Shown in pieces: positions 25,535-33,992 of a stretch of DNA of 64,000 nucleotides. Origin of the DNA: Deltaproteobacteria bacterium UBA2409. Lineage in GTDB: Bacteria > Bdellovibrionota_C > UBA2361 > DDRT01. Below the pieces are notes generated by a model. The model made no database searches. It was not told the origin of the DNA and was given only the letters and a program-made list of their open reading frames with translations. Position numbers and translations under genes: made by a program. Positions within the stretch are counted from its first letter, which is position 1; each line of letters begins with the position of its first letter. Location: contig DDRT01000013.1 in NCBI GenBank assembly GCA_002343185.1, forward strand, positions 138,694-202,693, given 5' to 3'.

Positions 25535-26527
25535 ATGGGGATCGGAATTAACGGATTTGGACGAATTGGAAGAAATACATTGAGGCTTCTCCTTGATCGG
25601 AAGAACGCCCCAGAGGTAGTCGCGATAAACGACCTTACAGACGCTAAAACCCTGGCGCACCTTCTAAAATACGACTCAGTCTTGGGGACTTTGAGCGCTA
25701 CGGTGACCCATGACGATTCTAGTCTTACTGTAAATGGTAAGCGGATTCAGATTTTAGCTGAGAAAGATCCTGCAAATATCCCCTGGGGCAAGCTTGGAGC
25801 AGAGGTAGTTCTTGAATGTACCGGTATTTTTACAAAGAGAGATAAAGCAGCCCTGCATATGAAAGGTGGTGCGAAGAAAGTTATAATTTCAGCCCCCTCG
25901 CCTGATCCTGACATTACGATTGCTTATGGCGTTAACCATGGCTCTTATTCGCCTGCAGAGCACTCTATAATCAGCTGTGCATCTTGTACGACGAACTGCC
26001 TTGCTCCTGTAGCGAAAGTGCTTTTAGAGGAGTTTGGAATAGTTCGTGGAACTATGACCACTATTCATAGTTATACAAACGACCAGAGGATCTTAGATCT
26101 GCCTCATTCAGATTTAAGAAGAGCTAGGGCAGCTGCACTTTCGATGATCCCGACCACAACAGGGGCTGCAAAAGCAGTTGGGCTTGTCCTTCCATCTTTA
26201 AAAGGAAAGGTAGACGGGTTTGCTATGAGAGTTCCAACTCCAAATGTTTCTGTAGTTGATTTTGTTGCTGAAGTTGGAAGGGATACTTCGGTATCTGAAG
26301 TGAATGCAGCTCTAAAGAAAGCTTCTCAAGGCCAATTAAAGGGCATTTTAGGCTATTGCGAAGAGGAGTTAGTTTCTAGTGATTTCAAAGGGAACCTCCA
26401 CTCTTCAGTAGTTGATGCTCCTTGCACTATGGTGATTGAAAAGCGGATGGTGAAGGTGATCGCCTGGTACGATAACGAACAGGGTTTTTCATCAAGAATG
26501 CTTGATGTGACTGATATGGTTAGATGA
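25535..26527 (+). CDS. gap: Glyceraldehyde-3-phosphate dehydrogenase, type I
   Basis: 330 residues. The NAD-binding GINGFGRIGRNTLRLL (about 4-19), the active-site SCASCTTNCLAPVAKVL with catalytic Cys, and the C-terminal WYDNEQGFSSRMLD are all intact. It catalyses the NAD-dependent oxidation of glyceraldehyde 3-phosphate in glycolysis and gluconeogenesis. Its end overlaps tpiA by 4 bp. A pgk gene, which usually sits between gap and tpiA, is absent here. Confidence 0.97.
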   Translation: MGIGINGFGRIGRNTLRLLLDRKNAPEVVAINDLTDAKTLAHLLKYDSVLGTLSATVTHDDSSLTVNGKRIQILAEKDPANIPWGKLGAEVVLECTGIFTKRDKAALHMKGGAKKVIISAPSPDPDITIAYGVNHGSYSPAEHSIISCASCTTNCLAPVAKVLLEEFGIVRGTMTTIHSYTNDQRILDLPHSDLRRARAAALSMIPTTTGAAKAVGLVLPSLKGKVDGFAMRVPTPNVSVVDFVAEVGRDTSVSEVNAALKKASQGQLKGILGYCEEELVSSDFKGNLHSSVVDAPCTMVIEKRMVKVIAWYDNEQGFSSRMLDVTDMVR

Positions 26528-27219
26528 AATACGTAGTTGGAAACTGGAAAGCCCAAAGCACTAATCAGGAGGCAAGGGCTCTTGCGCTTTCAATAAGACA
26601 ATCTTTAAAGGAAACATCAGTTCAAGTTTGGGTTGCTCCCCCTTCCGAGTCTATTCATGATGTTTACGAGATACTTTCAGGTAGTGGCATATTAGTAGGT
26701 TCTCAAAACATTTGGCCTGAAAAAGGTGCTTTTACTGGAGAGATAACAGCAGACTCATTAAAAGGTATTGGTGGATCCTTTGCTATAGTAGGTCACTCAG
26801 AGAGAAGGCATATTTTTGGTGAATCTAAAGCATTGGTTGTTAAGAGAGCCAATGGTGCGATTGAAGCAGGCCTGAAGGTGATCTTTTGTGTTGGTGAAAC
26901 ACTTAAAGAGCGGGAAGCAGGGAAAACTCTTTCAGTAATTGAATCACAGCTTGATGGAGTTTCAGGTAATGTGATTGTCGCTTATGAGCCTGTTTGGGCT
27001 ATAGGAACAGGAAAAGTTGCAAGTACCGAAGACATCAAAGAGGTACATGAATTTATCTTCAATAGACTCAAAGCCCAAATACTGTATGGCGGAAGTGTAA
27101 CCCCTCAGAATTTCGCGGATATTTTAAAAGTACCGCATACAGATGGTGGGTTAATTGGTGGAGCGAGCCTTAAAGCTCAGAGCTTTGCTGAGCTGGTTAG
27201 CCTTGCAAACTCCCAGTAA
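26524..27219 (+). CDS. tpiA: Triosephosphate isomerase
   Basis: 231 residues, about 20 shorter than usual. Key parts are present: the substrate Lys in GNWKAQ (usually GNWKMN), VGHSERR with the electrophilic His, AYEPVWAIGTGK with catalytic Glu and flexible loop 6, and ILYGGSV for phosphate binding. The shortening falls between loop 6 and the YGGSV strand, where a helix is trimmed. Translation is coupled to gap by the ATGA overlap. Confidence 0.95.
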   Translation: MKYVVGNWKAQSTNQEARALALSIRQSLKETSVQVWVAPPSESIHDVYEILSGSGILVGSQNIWPEKGAFTGEITADSLKGIGGSFAIVGHSERRHIFGESKALVVKRANGAIEAGLKVIFCVGETLKEREAGKTLSVIESQLDGVSGNVIVAYEPVWAIGTGKVASTEDIKEVHEFIFNRLKAQILYGGSVTPQNFADILKVPHTDGGLIGGASLKAQSFAELVSLANSQ

Positions 27220-27233
27220 AATCATTATATTAG

Positions 27234-28130
27234 TTGAGTAAATTATTCAACATTATGGAGCCTATGAATACAGCTTTAAAAATTTCAGAGTATGCATGTC
27301 CAGACGTAGTGGTATCGACTGATTGGCTTAGTCAGAATTTAAACAATCCAAAAATTCGGATCATAGAGTCGAATGAAGACCAGCTACTTTATTCAAGTGG
27401 TCATATCCCAGGAGCTATTGAGATTGATTGGGCAAAAGATCTTAACGATCAATTCTCCAGAGATTACATTCAAAGTGATGCATTCTCGTCCCTATTAAGC
27501 CGTCTTGGGGTATCGAATGATTCTACTGTAATTTTATATGGCGACAAGAATAACTGGTGGGCATGTTATACATTTTGGGTATTCAAACTTTTTGGGCACG
27601 AAGATGTTAGAATCCTTGATGGTGGAAGGCTTAAGTGGGTAAGTGAGGGAAGAGAGATCACTAAAGAGAAACCAAAACTGTCTGAGACAAAGTACGTCGC
27701 AAAAATCAGAGATGATAAAACTTACAGAGCTTTTAGGGATGAGGTTTTACTTGTTTCCAAAAACAGAGGTCAGTTAGTTGATGTAAGAAGCCCTGAAGAG
27801 TTCAGCGGGGAGAGACTTCATATGGAAGGATATCCAAATGAAGGAGCACTAAGAGGTGGCCACGTTCCAAATGCTAAATCAATGCCATGGGCAAGAGCAG
27901 TTGATACAAAAACAGGATGCTTCCTTCCAGCATCAGAGTTGAAAGCATTATATGTTGAAGGCTTAGAGCTTGATCCTAAGAAGCCTACGATAGCCTATTG
28001 TAGAATTGGTGAAAGGAGTAGTCACACCTGGTTTGTGCTCCACTACCTGCTTGGCTTTGAAGATGTTAAAAACTATGATGGATCATGGACTGAATGGGGC
28101 AACTCGGTTGGATATCCGATTGAGAGATAG
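27234..28130 (+). CDS. Thiosulfate/3-mercaptopyruvate sulfurtransferase
   Basis: 298 residues with two rhodanese domains. The first is inactive and begins [11 protein letters not shown]. The second carries the active-site loop [11 protein letters not shown] with the cysteine, as in thiosulfate sulfurtransferases (CRxGxR). It moves sulfane sulfur to acceptors. The listed start is a TTG; ATG codons at 27255 and 27264 are as likely, and none has a convincing ribosome binding site. The sufE-like gene downstream suggests a shared sulfur-handling role. Confidence 0.88.
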   Translation: MSKLFNIMEPMNTALKISEYACPDVVVSTDWLSQNLNNPKIRIIESNEDQLLYSSGHIPGAIEIDWAKDLNDQFSRDYIQSDAFSSLLSRLGVSNDSTVILYGDKNNWWACYTFWVFKLFGHEDVRILDGGRLKWVSEGREITKEKPKLSETKYVAKIRDDKTYRAFRDEVLLVSKNRGQLVDVRSPEEFSGERLHMEGYPNEGALRGGHVPNAKSMPWARAVDTKTGCFLPASELKALYVEGLELDPKKPTIAYCRIGERSSHTWFVLHYLLGFEDVKNYDGSWTEWGNSVGYPIER

Positions 28131-28137
28131 AGCTTAA

Positions 28138-28176
28138 ACAGAGTGCATACTCTGAGAAACTCTGCGTACTCTGTGT
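28138..28176. repeat. Dispersed ACTCTG-word repeat, copy 2 (partial)
   Basis: ACAGAGT followed by a full right arm, ACTCTGAGAAACTCTGCGTA and CTCTGTGT, matching copy 1 at 13108-13167. It fills the gap between the rhodanese gene and sufE. Confidence 0.65.
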
Positions 28177-28195
28177 TGATTAAATATTCCGTTAT

Positions 28196-28582
28196 ATGAA
28201 ACTAGAAAATTTCCTATCTGATCTTTCGATGTTCACTGATCGCGATGAGCGGATGGAATTTTTAATAGACATCGCAAGCAGATTTAAGGAAGTTCCCTCT
28301 GAGATAGCAGAAAGACCATTTAAAAAAGAGAATAAAGTTCCTGCTTGTGAATCAGATGCTTATGTTTGGCTTAAGGACAATAAACTTTACTTTGCGGTTG
28401 AAAATCCTCAAGGAATATCAGCCAAAGCACTTGCAGTGATATTAGATGAAAACTTTTCTGGTACTGATGATATAAAAAATATTCCTGAATCATTAGTTGA
28501 TACAGTTTTTGGATCAACTATCTCTATGGGAAAAGGCGAAGGACTTAGAGGAATGGTTAGGCTTGCGAAAAATTTAGGCTAG
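28196..28582 (+). CDS. sufE: SufE-family Fe-S assembly protein
   Basis: 128 residues, the usual SufE size. The N-terminal helix has DRDERMEFLIDIASRFK, the sulfur-accepting cysteine sits in NKVPACESDAYVW, and the last helix ends GLRGMVRLAKNLG. SufE accepts persulfide from the cysteine desulfurase SufS and passes it to the scaffold. No sufS or sufBCD is in the window. Confidence 0.92.
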   Translation: MKLENFLSDLSMFTDRDERMEFLIDIASRFKEVPSEIAERPFKKENKVPACESDAYVWLKDNKLYFAVENPQGISAKALAVILDENFSGTDDIKNIPESLVDTVFGSTISMGKGEGLRGMVRLAKNLG

Positions 28583-28813
28583 AATTTCTAGCTCAACTTG
28601 CCTACGATCTTTTTTTGCGCCGTAGGGAAGATAGACATTTTTTCGTTTCTCAACATCGTCGACAGTTATTACTAATACTCCAGAGCATGGTGCGATTTCT
28701 ATTGGGTATTTAAGAGTAATTTTATCTCCTAAACATGAGGCAACAGATAATCTTTCACCATTACATTCAAGGTATATGTCTACCTCTGCAGAATATTGTA
28801 AGCTCTCGTTCAT
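28574..28813 (-). CDS. Small beta-rich protein of unknown function
   Basis: 79 residues with an alternating strand pattern (AEVDIYLECNGERLSVAS, then ITLKYPIEIAPCSGVLVITVDD and KNVYLPYG). It looks like a small beta barrel, perhaps PilZ-like. Its stop overlaps the sufE end by 9 bp and its start overlaps the ATG of the divergent kinase-like gene by 2 bp. It is protein-like enough to be kept despite the overlaps; I recall similar unnamed proteins in other environmental bacteria. Confidence 0.55.
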   Translation of the reverse strand: MNESLQYSAEVDIYLECNGERLSVASCLGDKITLKYPIEIAPCSGVLVITVDDVEKRKNVYLPYGAKKDRRQVELEILA

Positions 28814-29300
28814 GTCTCTCTACTCCAGTGAGGTCCTAACAGCAATTGCACAATCATACTGTGATCGCCTGGGTCTTAGTCTTGAAGAGTCTCTTGGGAG
28901 AGGTCTTCAAGGTTTGGTATTTATTACCAGTAACCAGACAGCAGTCAAAGTTCACTCTAACCGCCAAGGATATACTCGCGAACTACAAGTTTATAGTCGG
29001 TTATTGCAACACTCTGTTACTGAGGTTAACGGTATCAGTATACCAACTTTGAAAGCCTTTGACGATAAACTAAAAATAATTGAAATGTCAGTTGTTAAAC
29101 CACCCTTCATACTTGATTTTGGAGGTGCATATTTAGACTCCCCTCCCCCGCACGATCCTGAAACTTTGAAACGATCTATGATTGAAAGAAAGGAAAAATT
29201 CGGAGACCAGTTTGAAATGGTTAATCATATCTTAGCTGAGCTTGAGAGAAGGTATGGAATCTATCTTAGTGATGTTCACCCTGGAAACATCAGATTTTAA
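28812..29300 (+). CDS. Small protein-kinase-fold-like protein
   Basis: 162 residues from the ATG at 28812 (an in-frame ATG at 28776 would give 174). A glycine-rich stretch (ESLGRGLQGLVFITSNQ) and a following TAVKVHSN resemble the ATP loop and lysine of protein kinases. The end, YGIYLSDVHPGNIRF, resembles the catalytic-loop H-x-D-x-HPGN of aminoglycoside phosphotransferase/RIO-like folds. The usual DFG segment after it is missing because the protein stops. It is thus a half-size kinase fold of unknown activity, divergent from the small beta protein. Confidence 0.65.
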   Translation: MSLYSSEVLTAIAQSYCDRLGLSLEESLGRGLQGLVFITSNQTAVKVHSNRQGYTRELQVYSRLLQHSVTEVNGISIPTLKAFDDKLKIIEMSVVKPPFILDFGGAYLDSPPPHDPETLKRSMIERKEKFGDQFEMVNHILAELERRYGIYLSDVHPGNIRF

Positions 29301-29339
29301 GTGTAGTCATCTATTGACCACTTGGATATTATTTAACGC

Positions 29340-29759
29340 ATGAAAGGTCTTTTAATCGGTGGACTAGGGGCATCTCTTTTTTTTGGGTTAGCTGGAGTGC
29401 TAGCAAAGACCACTTCAGGAACAGGAATAGGAATCTCTGGGTATCTTTTCTTCATGGGTGTAGCCTATATGGTTGTTGCTACACTAACATTTACATCTCC
29501 TAATTTATCATTAAACGGAGCTCTGCTTGCATCCATGGTAGGTGCATGTCAGGCAATAGGAATGGCACTTGTTCTATATGCTGTTGTTAGTTTTGGTTCA
29601 CCAATGAGTCAGCTAGCCCCACTCTACAACACTAATACTCTTGTTGCTGTTATTTTAAGTCTTGTAATCTTTTCTGAATGGCAGAGTGTAAATGTGACAA
29701 AGGTTATGATCGGCTCATTATTGATTGTAATTGGCTCTACCCTTGTTGCGACTAAGTAA
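29340..29759 (+). CDS. EamA/DMT-type small membrane transporter
   Basis: 139 residues with about five hydrophobic helices, equal to a single EamA repeat (half a typical 10-helix drug/metabolite transporter). The pattern SPMSQLAPLYNTNTLVAVIL with a following SEW and IGSLLIVIGSTLVA is typical of the last helices of the family. Single-repeat members act as dimers. Substrate unknown. Confidence 0.75.
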   Translation: MKGLLIGGLGASLFFGLAGVLAKTTSGTGIGISGYLFFMGVAYMVVATLTFTSPNLSLNGALLASMVGACQAIGMALVLYAVVSFGSPMSQLAPLYNTNTLVAVILSLVIFSEWQSVNVTKVMIGSLLIVIGSTLVATK

Positions 29760-29840
29760 ATCGCACTTTTTAGTCCGTTATAAAGTATTTTCACCGAATT
29801 GACGAATATTAACGAGACTAATAAACAGGTGAGGTGAATA

Positions 29841-31388
29841 GTGAGTAAACAGAAGAAGAGTCCTAAGAAGTTCCTATTTAGAGAGGGTGAGAAAAAGGTT
29901 TTTGTTGACAACTCAGGTCTTGAAGTTTGGATTTATGATAATTTTCTAAAAGAGACGTTAAAAAATTCCGGAGCACTCAATTTTGACTCAATCTCTGTTA
30001 ATGATTCTTACAGAGAAGTTTCTAGGAAGGGGCTTCTAGTTGGATATAGTTTGATTCAAGACGATGAAATCTGCGCTACAGTTATTATTGGAGAAAAGCT
30101 TACAGAAAATGAGCTTTCGGTTGCTCGTTGGTTGAAGCCACAAACAGCTTTTCTATCTCTTCCATCAGGTAAGCTTTGCATTGAATCTAATGATGCCTCC
30201 AGGATTGGAGTAACTGAGCCATATGTTAAGGGTGCATCAATAAAGGTTCCTCCGGGTGATTATAAACTGACACTATATCGAATCGATTATGAAGCTTTTG
30301 CAAGAGAGGAGATAGAGTGGGATGGCCCGAGTGAAGTCATTTTATTAACCCCTGGAGGTACTGCGGATGATTCAGTTGAAGATCTGCTTCCTTTTGAAGA
30401 GAACAGAGATTTAAGTTTTATCGATTCATATACAGTGAATGAAAACCATACAGACGCTTTAGTTTGGTTTGATGATGGTTGGGATACCTTTACTATCAAT
30501 CTAGATAAGAAAGCACTTAATAAAATGGGGGTATCTATTGGAAGTTATCTTTCGATACATGTACCTCTAGCTAAGATTGATTTAGTTGTTGTGTATGCAG
30601 AAGAGTGGTCGAAAGCAGCAAAGATCTCTCCTCCAGAAAATACTTCACTTGAAGAATATGGATATGCTTCTCTTTGTCCAAGGCAGGATTGGGATGGATA
30701 TGAAATGCTTTTTTGTAGAAGGGTGAAGGCAAATAAAGAGATCCCATCAAAATTTGTAACAACATGGAGTAAAGCTACTGTTAGAATTCTTGATTCAAAA
30801 CCGAAAGAAATAGCACCTCCTCTTAAGGGTGGGGAAATATTAGCAACATCGAAACGAGCCTATCGAGAAACAAAGATAGTTGAATGTGACAAGTTTGAAC
30901 CAGGATTTTTGAGTATTGTGCTTTCAGATCTGTTCCCATCCCTTGAAGATAAGGATGATGTTACGATTGAGGATGCTATAAAAACGGCTGATAAGGCAAT
31001 GAAAGCTGTCGGATTTTCTCCTGTGGGTGACGTTGTTTATGAGGAAGCAGGTGCGCTTGGATCATTTAATTGTACTTGCAGGCTCTACTCTGGTGAAGAA
31101 GCTTTTGGAGTTATTAGATTAACAGATGGATCATTTGAATTAATGTTTATCTCAGAATTGCCTAATCAGAGCTGGGTTGTAAGTGGAATGATTGATGCGC
31201 TCGAGCATCAGATAAGAAAATATGGAAATACTAGTAATATTCGACTGAATCCTGTTGATGAAAAGCTTGCAAGTGTCTTTAAATCTCACAAAAAAGAGAT
31301 AAAAAGCAGCTCTCCTAATCCGATTCCTAACACACTTACAGATCTGGTAGAGAGAATGGAGATGTTTTTCCAGAATGCGTTGAATTAA
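29841..31388 (+). CDS. Conserved-looking protein of unknown function
   Basis: 515 residues, soluble, acidic, with no signal peptide, membrane helix or motif I can name. The GTG start has a good ribosome binding site (GAGGTG, 5 bases upstream). Tyr/Trp-rich beta segments (about 60-320) and a helical middle (DDVTIEDAIKTADKAMKAVG, about 373-392) precede a C-terminal segment with YSGEEAFGVIRLTDGSFELM and a final helix. Stable codon use and length make it a real gene. It stands alone between an EamA gene and a non-coding gap. Confidence 0.6.
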   Translation: MSKQKKSPKKFLFREGEKKVFVDNSGLEVWIYDNFLKETLKNSGALNFDSISVNDSYREVSRKGLLVGYSLIQDDEICATVIIGEKLTENELSVARWLKPQTAFLSLPSGKLCIESNDASRIGVTEPYVKGASIKVPPGDYKLTLYRIDYEAFAREEIEWDGPSEVILLTPGGTADDSVEDLLPFEENRDLSFIDSYTVNENHTDALVWFDDGWDTFTINLDKKALNKMGVSIGSYLSIHVPLAKIDLVVVYAEEWSKAAKISPPENTSLEEYGYASLCPRQDWDGYEMLFCRRVKANKEIPSKFVTTWSKATVRILDSKPKEIAPPLKGGEILATSKRAYRETKIVECDKFEPGFLSIVLSDLFPSLEDKDDVTIEDAIKTADKAMKAVGFSPVGDVVYEEAGALGSFNCTCRLYSGEEAFGVIRLTDGSFELMFISELPNQSWVVSGMIDALEHQIRKYGNTSNIRLNPVDEKLASVFKSHKKEIKSSSPNPIPNTLTDLVERMEMFFQNALN

Positions 31389-31416
31389 CTAAATCCTGCC
31401 TGAGCAAGGAAGGGCG

Positions 31417-31446
31417 AGCGTGGGATTGGCGAAGCCAAAACACGCT
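31417..31446. repeat. Hairpin after the 515-residue gene
   Basis: AGCGTG pairs with CACGCT and an inner TTGGC pairs with GCCAA around a GAA loop, 29 bases after the stop. It may serve as a terminator although no clear T-run follows. The remaining gap (31447-31584) shows nothing recognisable. Confidence 0.45.
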
Positions 31447-31584
31447 GTAGAAAACATTGTTTCGGTTGCGCTAAATCTTTCTATACTCAAAACTGAACTG
31501 CGTTTGGTATGTATTTCCTCTTGGAACTGTTTATGGATGATTTGTAGCAATAGTGTTACCCACTTTTATTAGGTATCCCCATAA

Positions 31585-32148
31585 TCATCGGGTGGAGAAT
31601 GCAAATACTCTGAAGTCTTTGCCTTCGAACGCTAATTCATCCACTGGGGTCATACCTAAAATATTCTCTGAAACATGTAGTGAACGAGAATTTGCCGTAG
31701 AAACAAAAGTAACTCCAACTTGAAATCGTTTGTGTGTCAAATTAAGCAAATGATGAAACATGTTTTTTGTAATGCCATGCTTTCTCCATTCTTTTGCAAC
31801 ACACATCGGCCCAGCAATGAATGTTTTTAAGTCTGAAAGAGAGCGATCTTGATAGCAAATTTTTGGAAATCGAGAAATTATTTTCGATAAGAGCGGAAAT
31901 CGAGAGTTAAATTCCAAAGTTTGAGCCATGAAATATCCAACAAGTTCTTCTTCAGTAGAGGCCTTAGCAATACCTATATCTTCCACAACCTCAGTAAGCA
32001 ATTGATTTGTAAACTCTACGGTGAGAAATCCTGAAGCTCGATTTTCTGGGTCTAGATTTTGAAAGAGATTCTCATGTTGCAAATCAAGAATTTGAGGAAA
32101 ATCCTCAGCAGTAGCAAGTGAATATTGGATTGTGTCATCAAGTATCAT
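31585..32148 (-). CDS. GNAT-family N-acetyltransferase
   Basis: 187 residues. The acetyl-CoA-binding region is seen as AGPMCVAKEWRKHGITKNMF (strand then R-x-x-G-x-x), preceded by an E/D-rich strand VGYFMAQTLEF and followed by a late helix with SRSLHVSENILGM. Substrate unknown. Isolated between non-coding gaps and hflX on the same strand. Confidence 0.75.
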   Translation of the reverse strand: MILDDTIQYSLATAEDFPQILDLQHENLFQNLDPENRASGFLTVEFTNQLLTEVVEDIGIAKASTEEELVGYFMAQTLEFNSRFPLLSKIISRFPKICYQDRSLSDLKTFIAGPMCVAKEWRKHGITKNMFHHLLNLTHKRFQVGVTFVSTANSRSLHVSENILGMTPVDELAFEGKDFRVFAFSTR

Positions 32149-32237
32149 GGATGCCTAACGTTTTACCTGATCGGCACGCAACCAATCAGCGCTTTAATAG
32201 TACCACAAAAGCTCAATAGTTGCGCCGCTAGTTGTTC

Positions 32238-33809
32238 TCACTCAGGAAAAAGTCTATCAGTAACCTCCCTAAGTAGTTCTACTATCCCTTCTCTTTTAAG
32301 TGCTGAGACTCTTATACCTGACCCCTCAAAGTCTCTGTTAAGATCACACTTATTTATAACTATTATCTCTGGTATATCTTTTGCCCCTATCTCTTCAAGG
32401 ACTTTTCTTACAGCAAGATACTGCTCTTCCCAGGATTTATTTGAGGCATCAACAACATGCAAAATAAGTTTCGAGCTGTGTACCTCCTCTATCGTTGCTC
32501 TGAAAGCATTAAAAAGTTCTTCTGGTAGTTCTCGGATAAATCCTACAGTGTCTGAAAAAACCACTTCAGTTAATTCACTTCTATGGTCAAAAGGCATAAC
32601 TACCCTTTTTTTTGTAGGCTCTAATGTGGCAAATAATTTATTCTCTACGAGCACAGTTCCTTTTGTTAAGGCATTAAAAAGAGTTGATTTGCCAACATTG
32701 GTGTATCCAACAAGAGAAACTAAAGGAACTCCTGAATCTGTTCTTCTTTTTGCTCTAACATCCCGCTGCTCTGAGATTTTATGGATCTTTCTTTCAAGCT
32801 CCACTATCTTGTCTCTAATTCTTCTTCTTCCTATCTCAAGCTTTGTTTCACCTGGTCCCCTTCCCCCTATTCCTCCAGTTAGTCTTGAAAGACCAGCATC
32901 TTTTTCAACAAGTTTCGGAAGATTATATTTCAACTGAGCAAGCTCTACCTGCAATCGTCCTTCAGCACTTGAGGCTCGTTTTGCAAATATATCCAAAATC
33001 AGCATGCTTCTATCAATAACTTTCAGATCTGTTGAGTTCGTAATTATTCTCCACTGACTTGGTTTAAGCTCAGTATCAAAGATTAAGAGCTCAACATCTT
33101 TACTCAGTGCAGTAAGTATTACCTCTTCAAGTTTCCCCTTTCCTAGTAATGTTTTCGGATCTGGAGCCCGTTTTTGAAGAATAGATCCAACAACAGTTAA
33201 CTCTGCTGTCTTTGCAAGCTCCGATAGCTCCTCAAGCCGTTCTTTTGTTGAACCTACCCCAACCAACAGTGCTCTTAGACCTGGGTCACTATTTTTTTTA
33301 GTAGCTAGTGATGACTCAATTAATTCTAAAGTGGCTTCAAAGTCTTTTGGTAACTCTTTTACATCTTTACCACTAATCGTAATTGCTTTGCTCGGGTCAG
33401 TTGGGTCAACATGAGCTAAGCAAAAAGGTACCCTGTTGCCAACTACAGATACTCCTATTACAGCATCGAGCCTCAATTTTAATAGATCAGTATAAATGTC
33501 ATGTGGAATTGCTGGTTCACGCTCTACTATCTCAGGAAAAACGAGCCTTACCCGTCTTAGCCTACCAGTGCCTAGCCTGTATCTTCCAAGGTCGGGAAGA
33601 TAGATTATGCTTCTACTTCCTACTACAACCTCCAAGATCTCACCTTCCCTGTCTATTAAAAGAGCAATTTTTCTTGATACAGCCCTTGAGACAGTTACTA
33701 GCTCTTTTGCGAGTTCTCTTGAGATTAGGCCATCAACTTTACGCTCGGCTAGTCTTTCAATAGATTTTTTTTCTTTAGGTTTTAGCCCGTCGGTGTTTTT
33801 TTTGTACAA
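32238..33809 (-). CDS. hflX: GTPase HflX
   Basis: 523 residues, a long member of the family. An N-terminal extension of about 60 residues with a helix-turn-helix-like ISRELAKELVTVSRAVSRKI precedes the HflX domain. The GTPase has G1 VGYTNVGKSTLFNAL, G3 DTVGFIRELP and G4 NKCD. HflX binds the 50S subunit and rescues stalled or heat-damaged ribosomes. The start is TTG at 33809, backed by GAGGA four to five bases upstream. Confidence 0.93.
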   Translation of the reverse strand: MYKKNTDGLKPKEKKSIERLAERKVDGLISRELAKELVTVSRAVSRKIALLIDREGEILEVVVGSRSIIYLPDLGRYRLGTGRLRRVRLVFPEIVEREPAIPHDIYTDLLKLRLDAVIGVSVVGNRVPFCLAHVDPTDPSKAITISGKDVKELPKDFEATLELIESSLATKKNSDPGLRALLVGVGSTKERLEELSELAKTAELTVVGSILQKRAPDPKTLLGKGKLEEVILTALSKDVELLIFDTELKPSQWRIITNSTDLKVIDRSMLILDIFAKRASSAEGRLQVELAQLKYNLPKLVEKDAGLSRLTGGIGGRGPGETKLEIGRRRIRDKIVELERKIHKISEQRDVRAKRRTDSGVPLVSLVGYTNVGKSTLFNALTKGTVLVENKLFATLEPTKKRVVMPFDHRSELTEVVFSDTVGFIRELPEELFNAFRATIEEVHSSKLILHVVDASNKSWEEQYLAVRKVLEEIGAKDIPEIIVINKCDLNRDFEGSGIRVSALKREGIVELLREVTDRLFPE

Positions 33810-33827
33810 GTTTCCTCAATAATCTGC

Positions 33828-33833
33828 TATAAT
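33828..33833 (+). promoter_or_regulatory. Perfect -10 hexamer TATAAT
   Basis: TATAAT lies 9 bases before the TTG of the micro-protein frame. A TTGTAC at 33802-33807 is the only -35-like word nearby, and its 20-base spacing is longer than ideal. If used, transcription would begin almost at the start codon. Confidence 0.4.
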
Positions 33834-33842
33834 AGTCGAAAC

Positions 33843-33992
33843 TTGGAAGATACATCAAAGAAACTATTTAGTGAATCACGTCAGATAACAGGACAATTCG
33901 TTTTTGCTGGAATTACACTTTTCATATTGATGGGAATAGCAATCGTTTTTCTATCGCTTTTGGCTATTTTTTTAGCCTATTATATAGTTTAG
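33843..33992 (+). CDS. Possible 49-residue single-pass membrane micro-protein
   Basis: From TTG at 33843 the frame encodes a short polar N-terminus (LEDTSKKLFSESRQITGQ), then one strong hydrophobic helix (FVFAGITLFILMGIAIVFLS) and ends YYIV. No ribosome binding site is visible, so it would need leaderless translation from the TATAAT at 33828. The hydrophobic helix with a polar head supports a real protein; the non-ATG start weakens it. It overlaps the flagellin stop by 4 bp, convergent. Confidence 0.4.
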   Translation: MEDTSKKLFSESRQITGQFVFAGITLFILMGIAIVFLSLLAIFLAYYIV

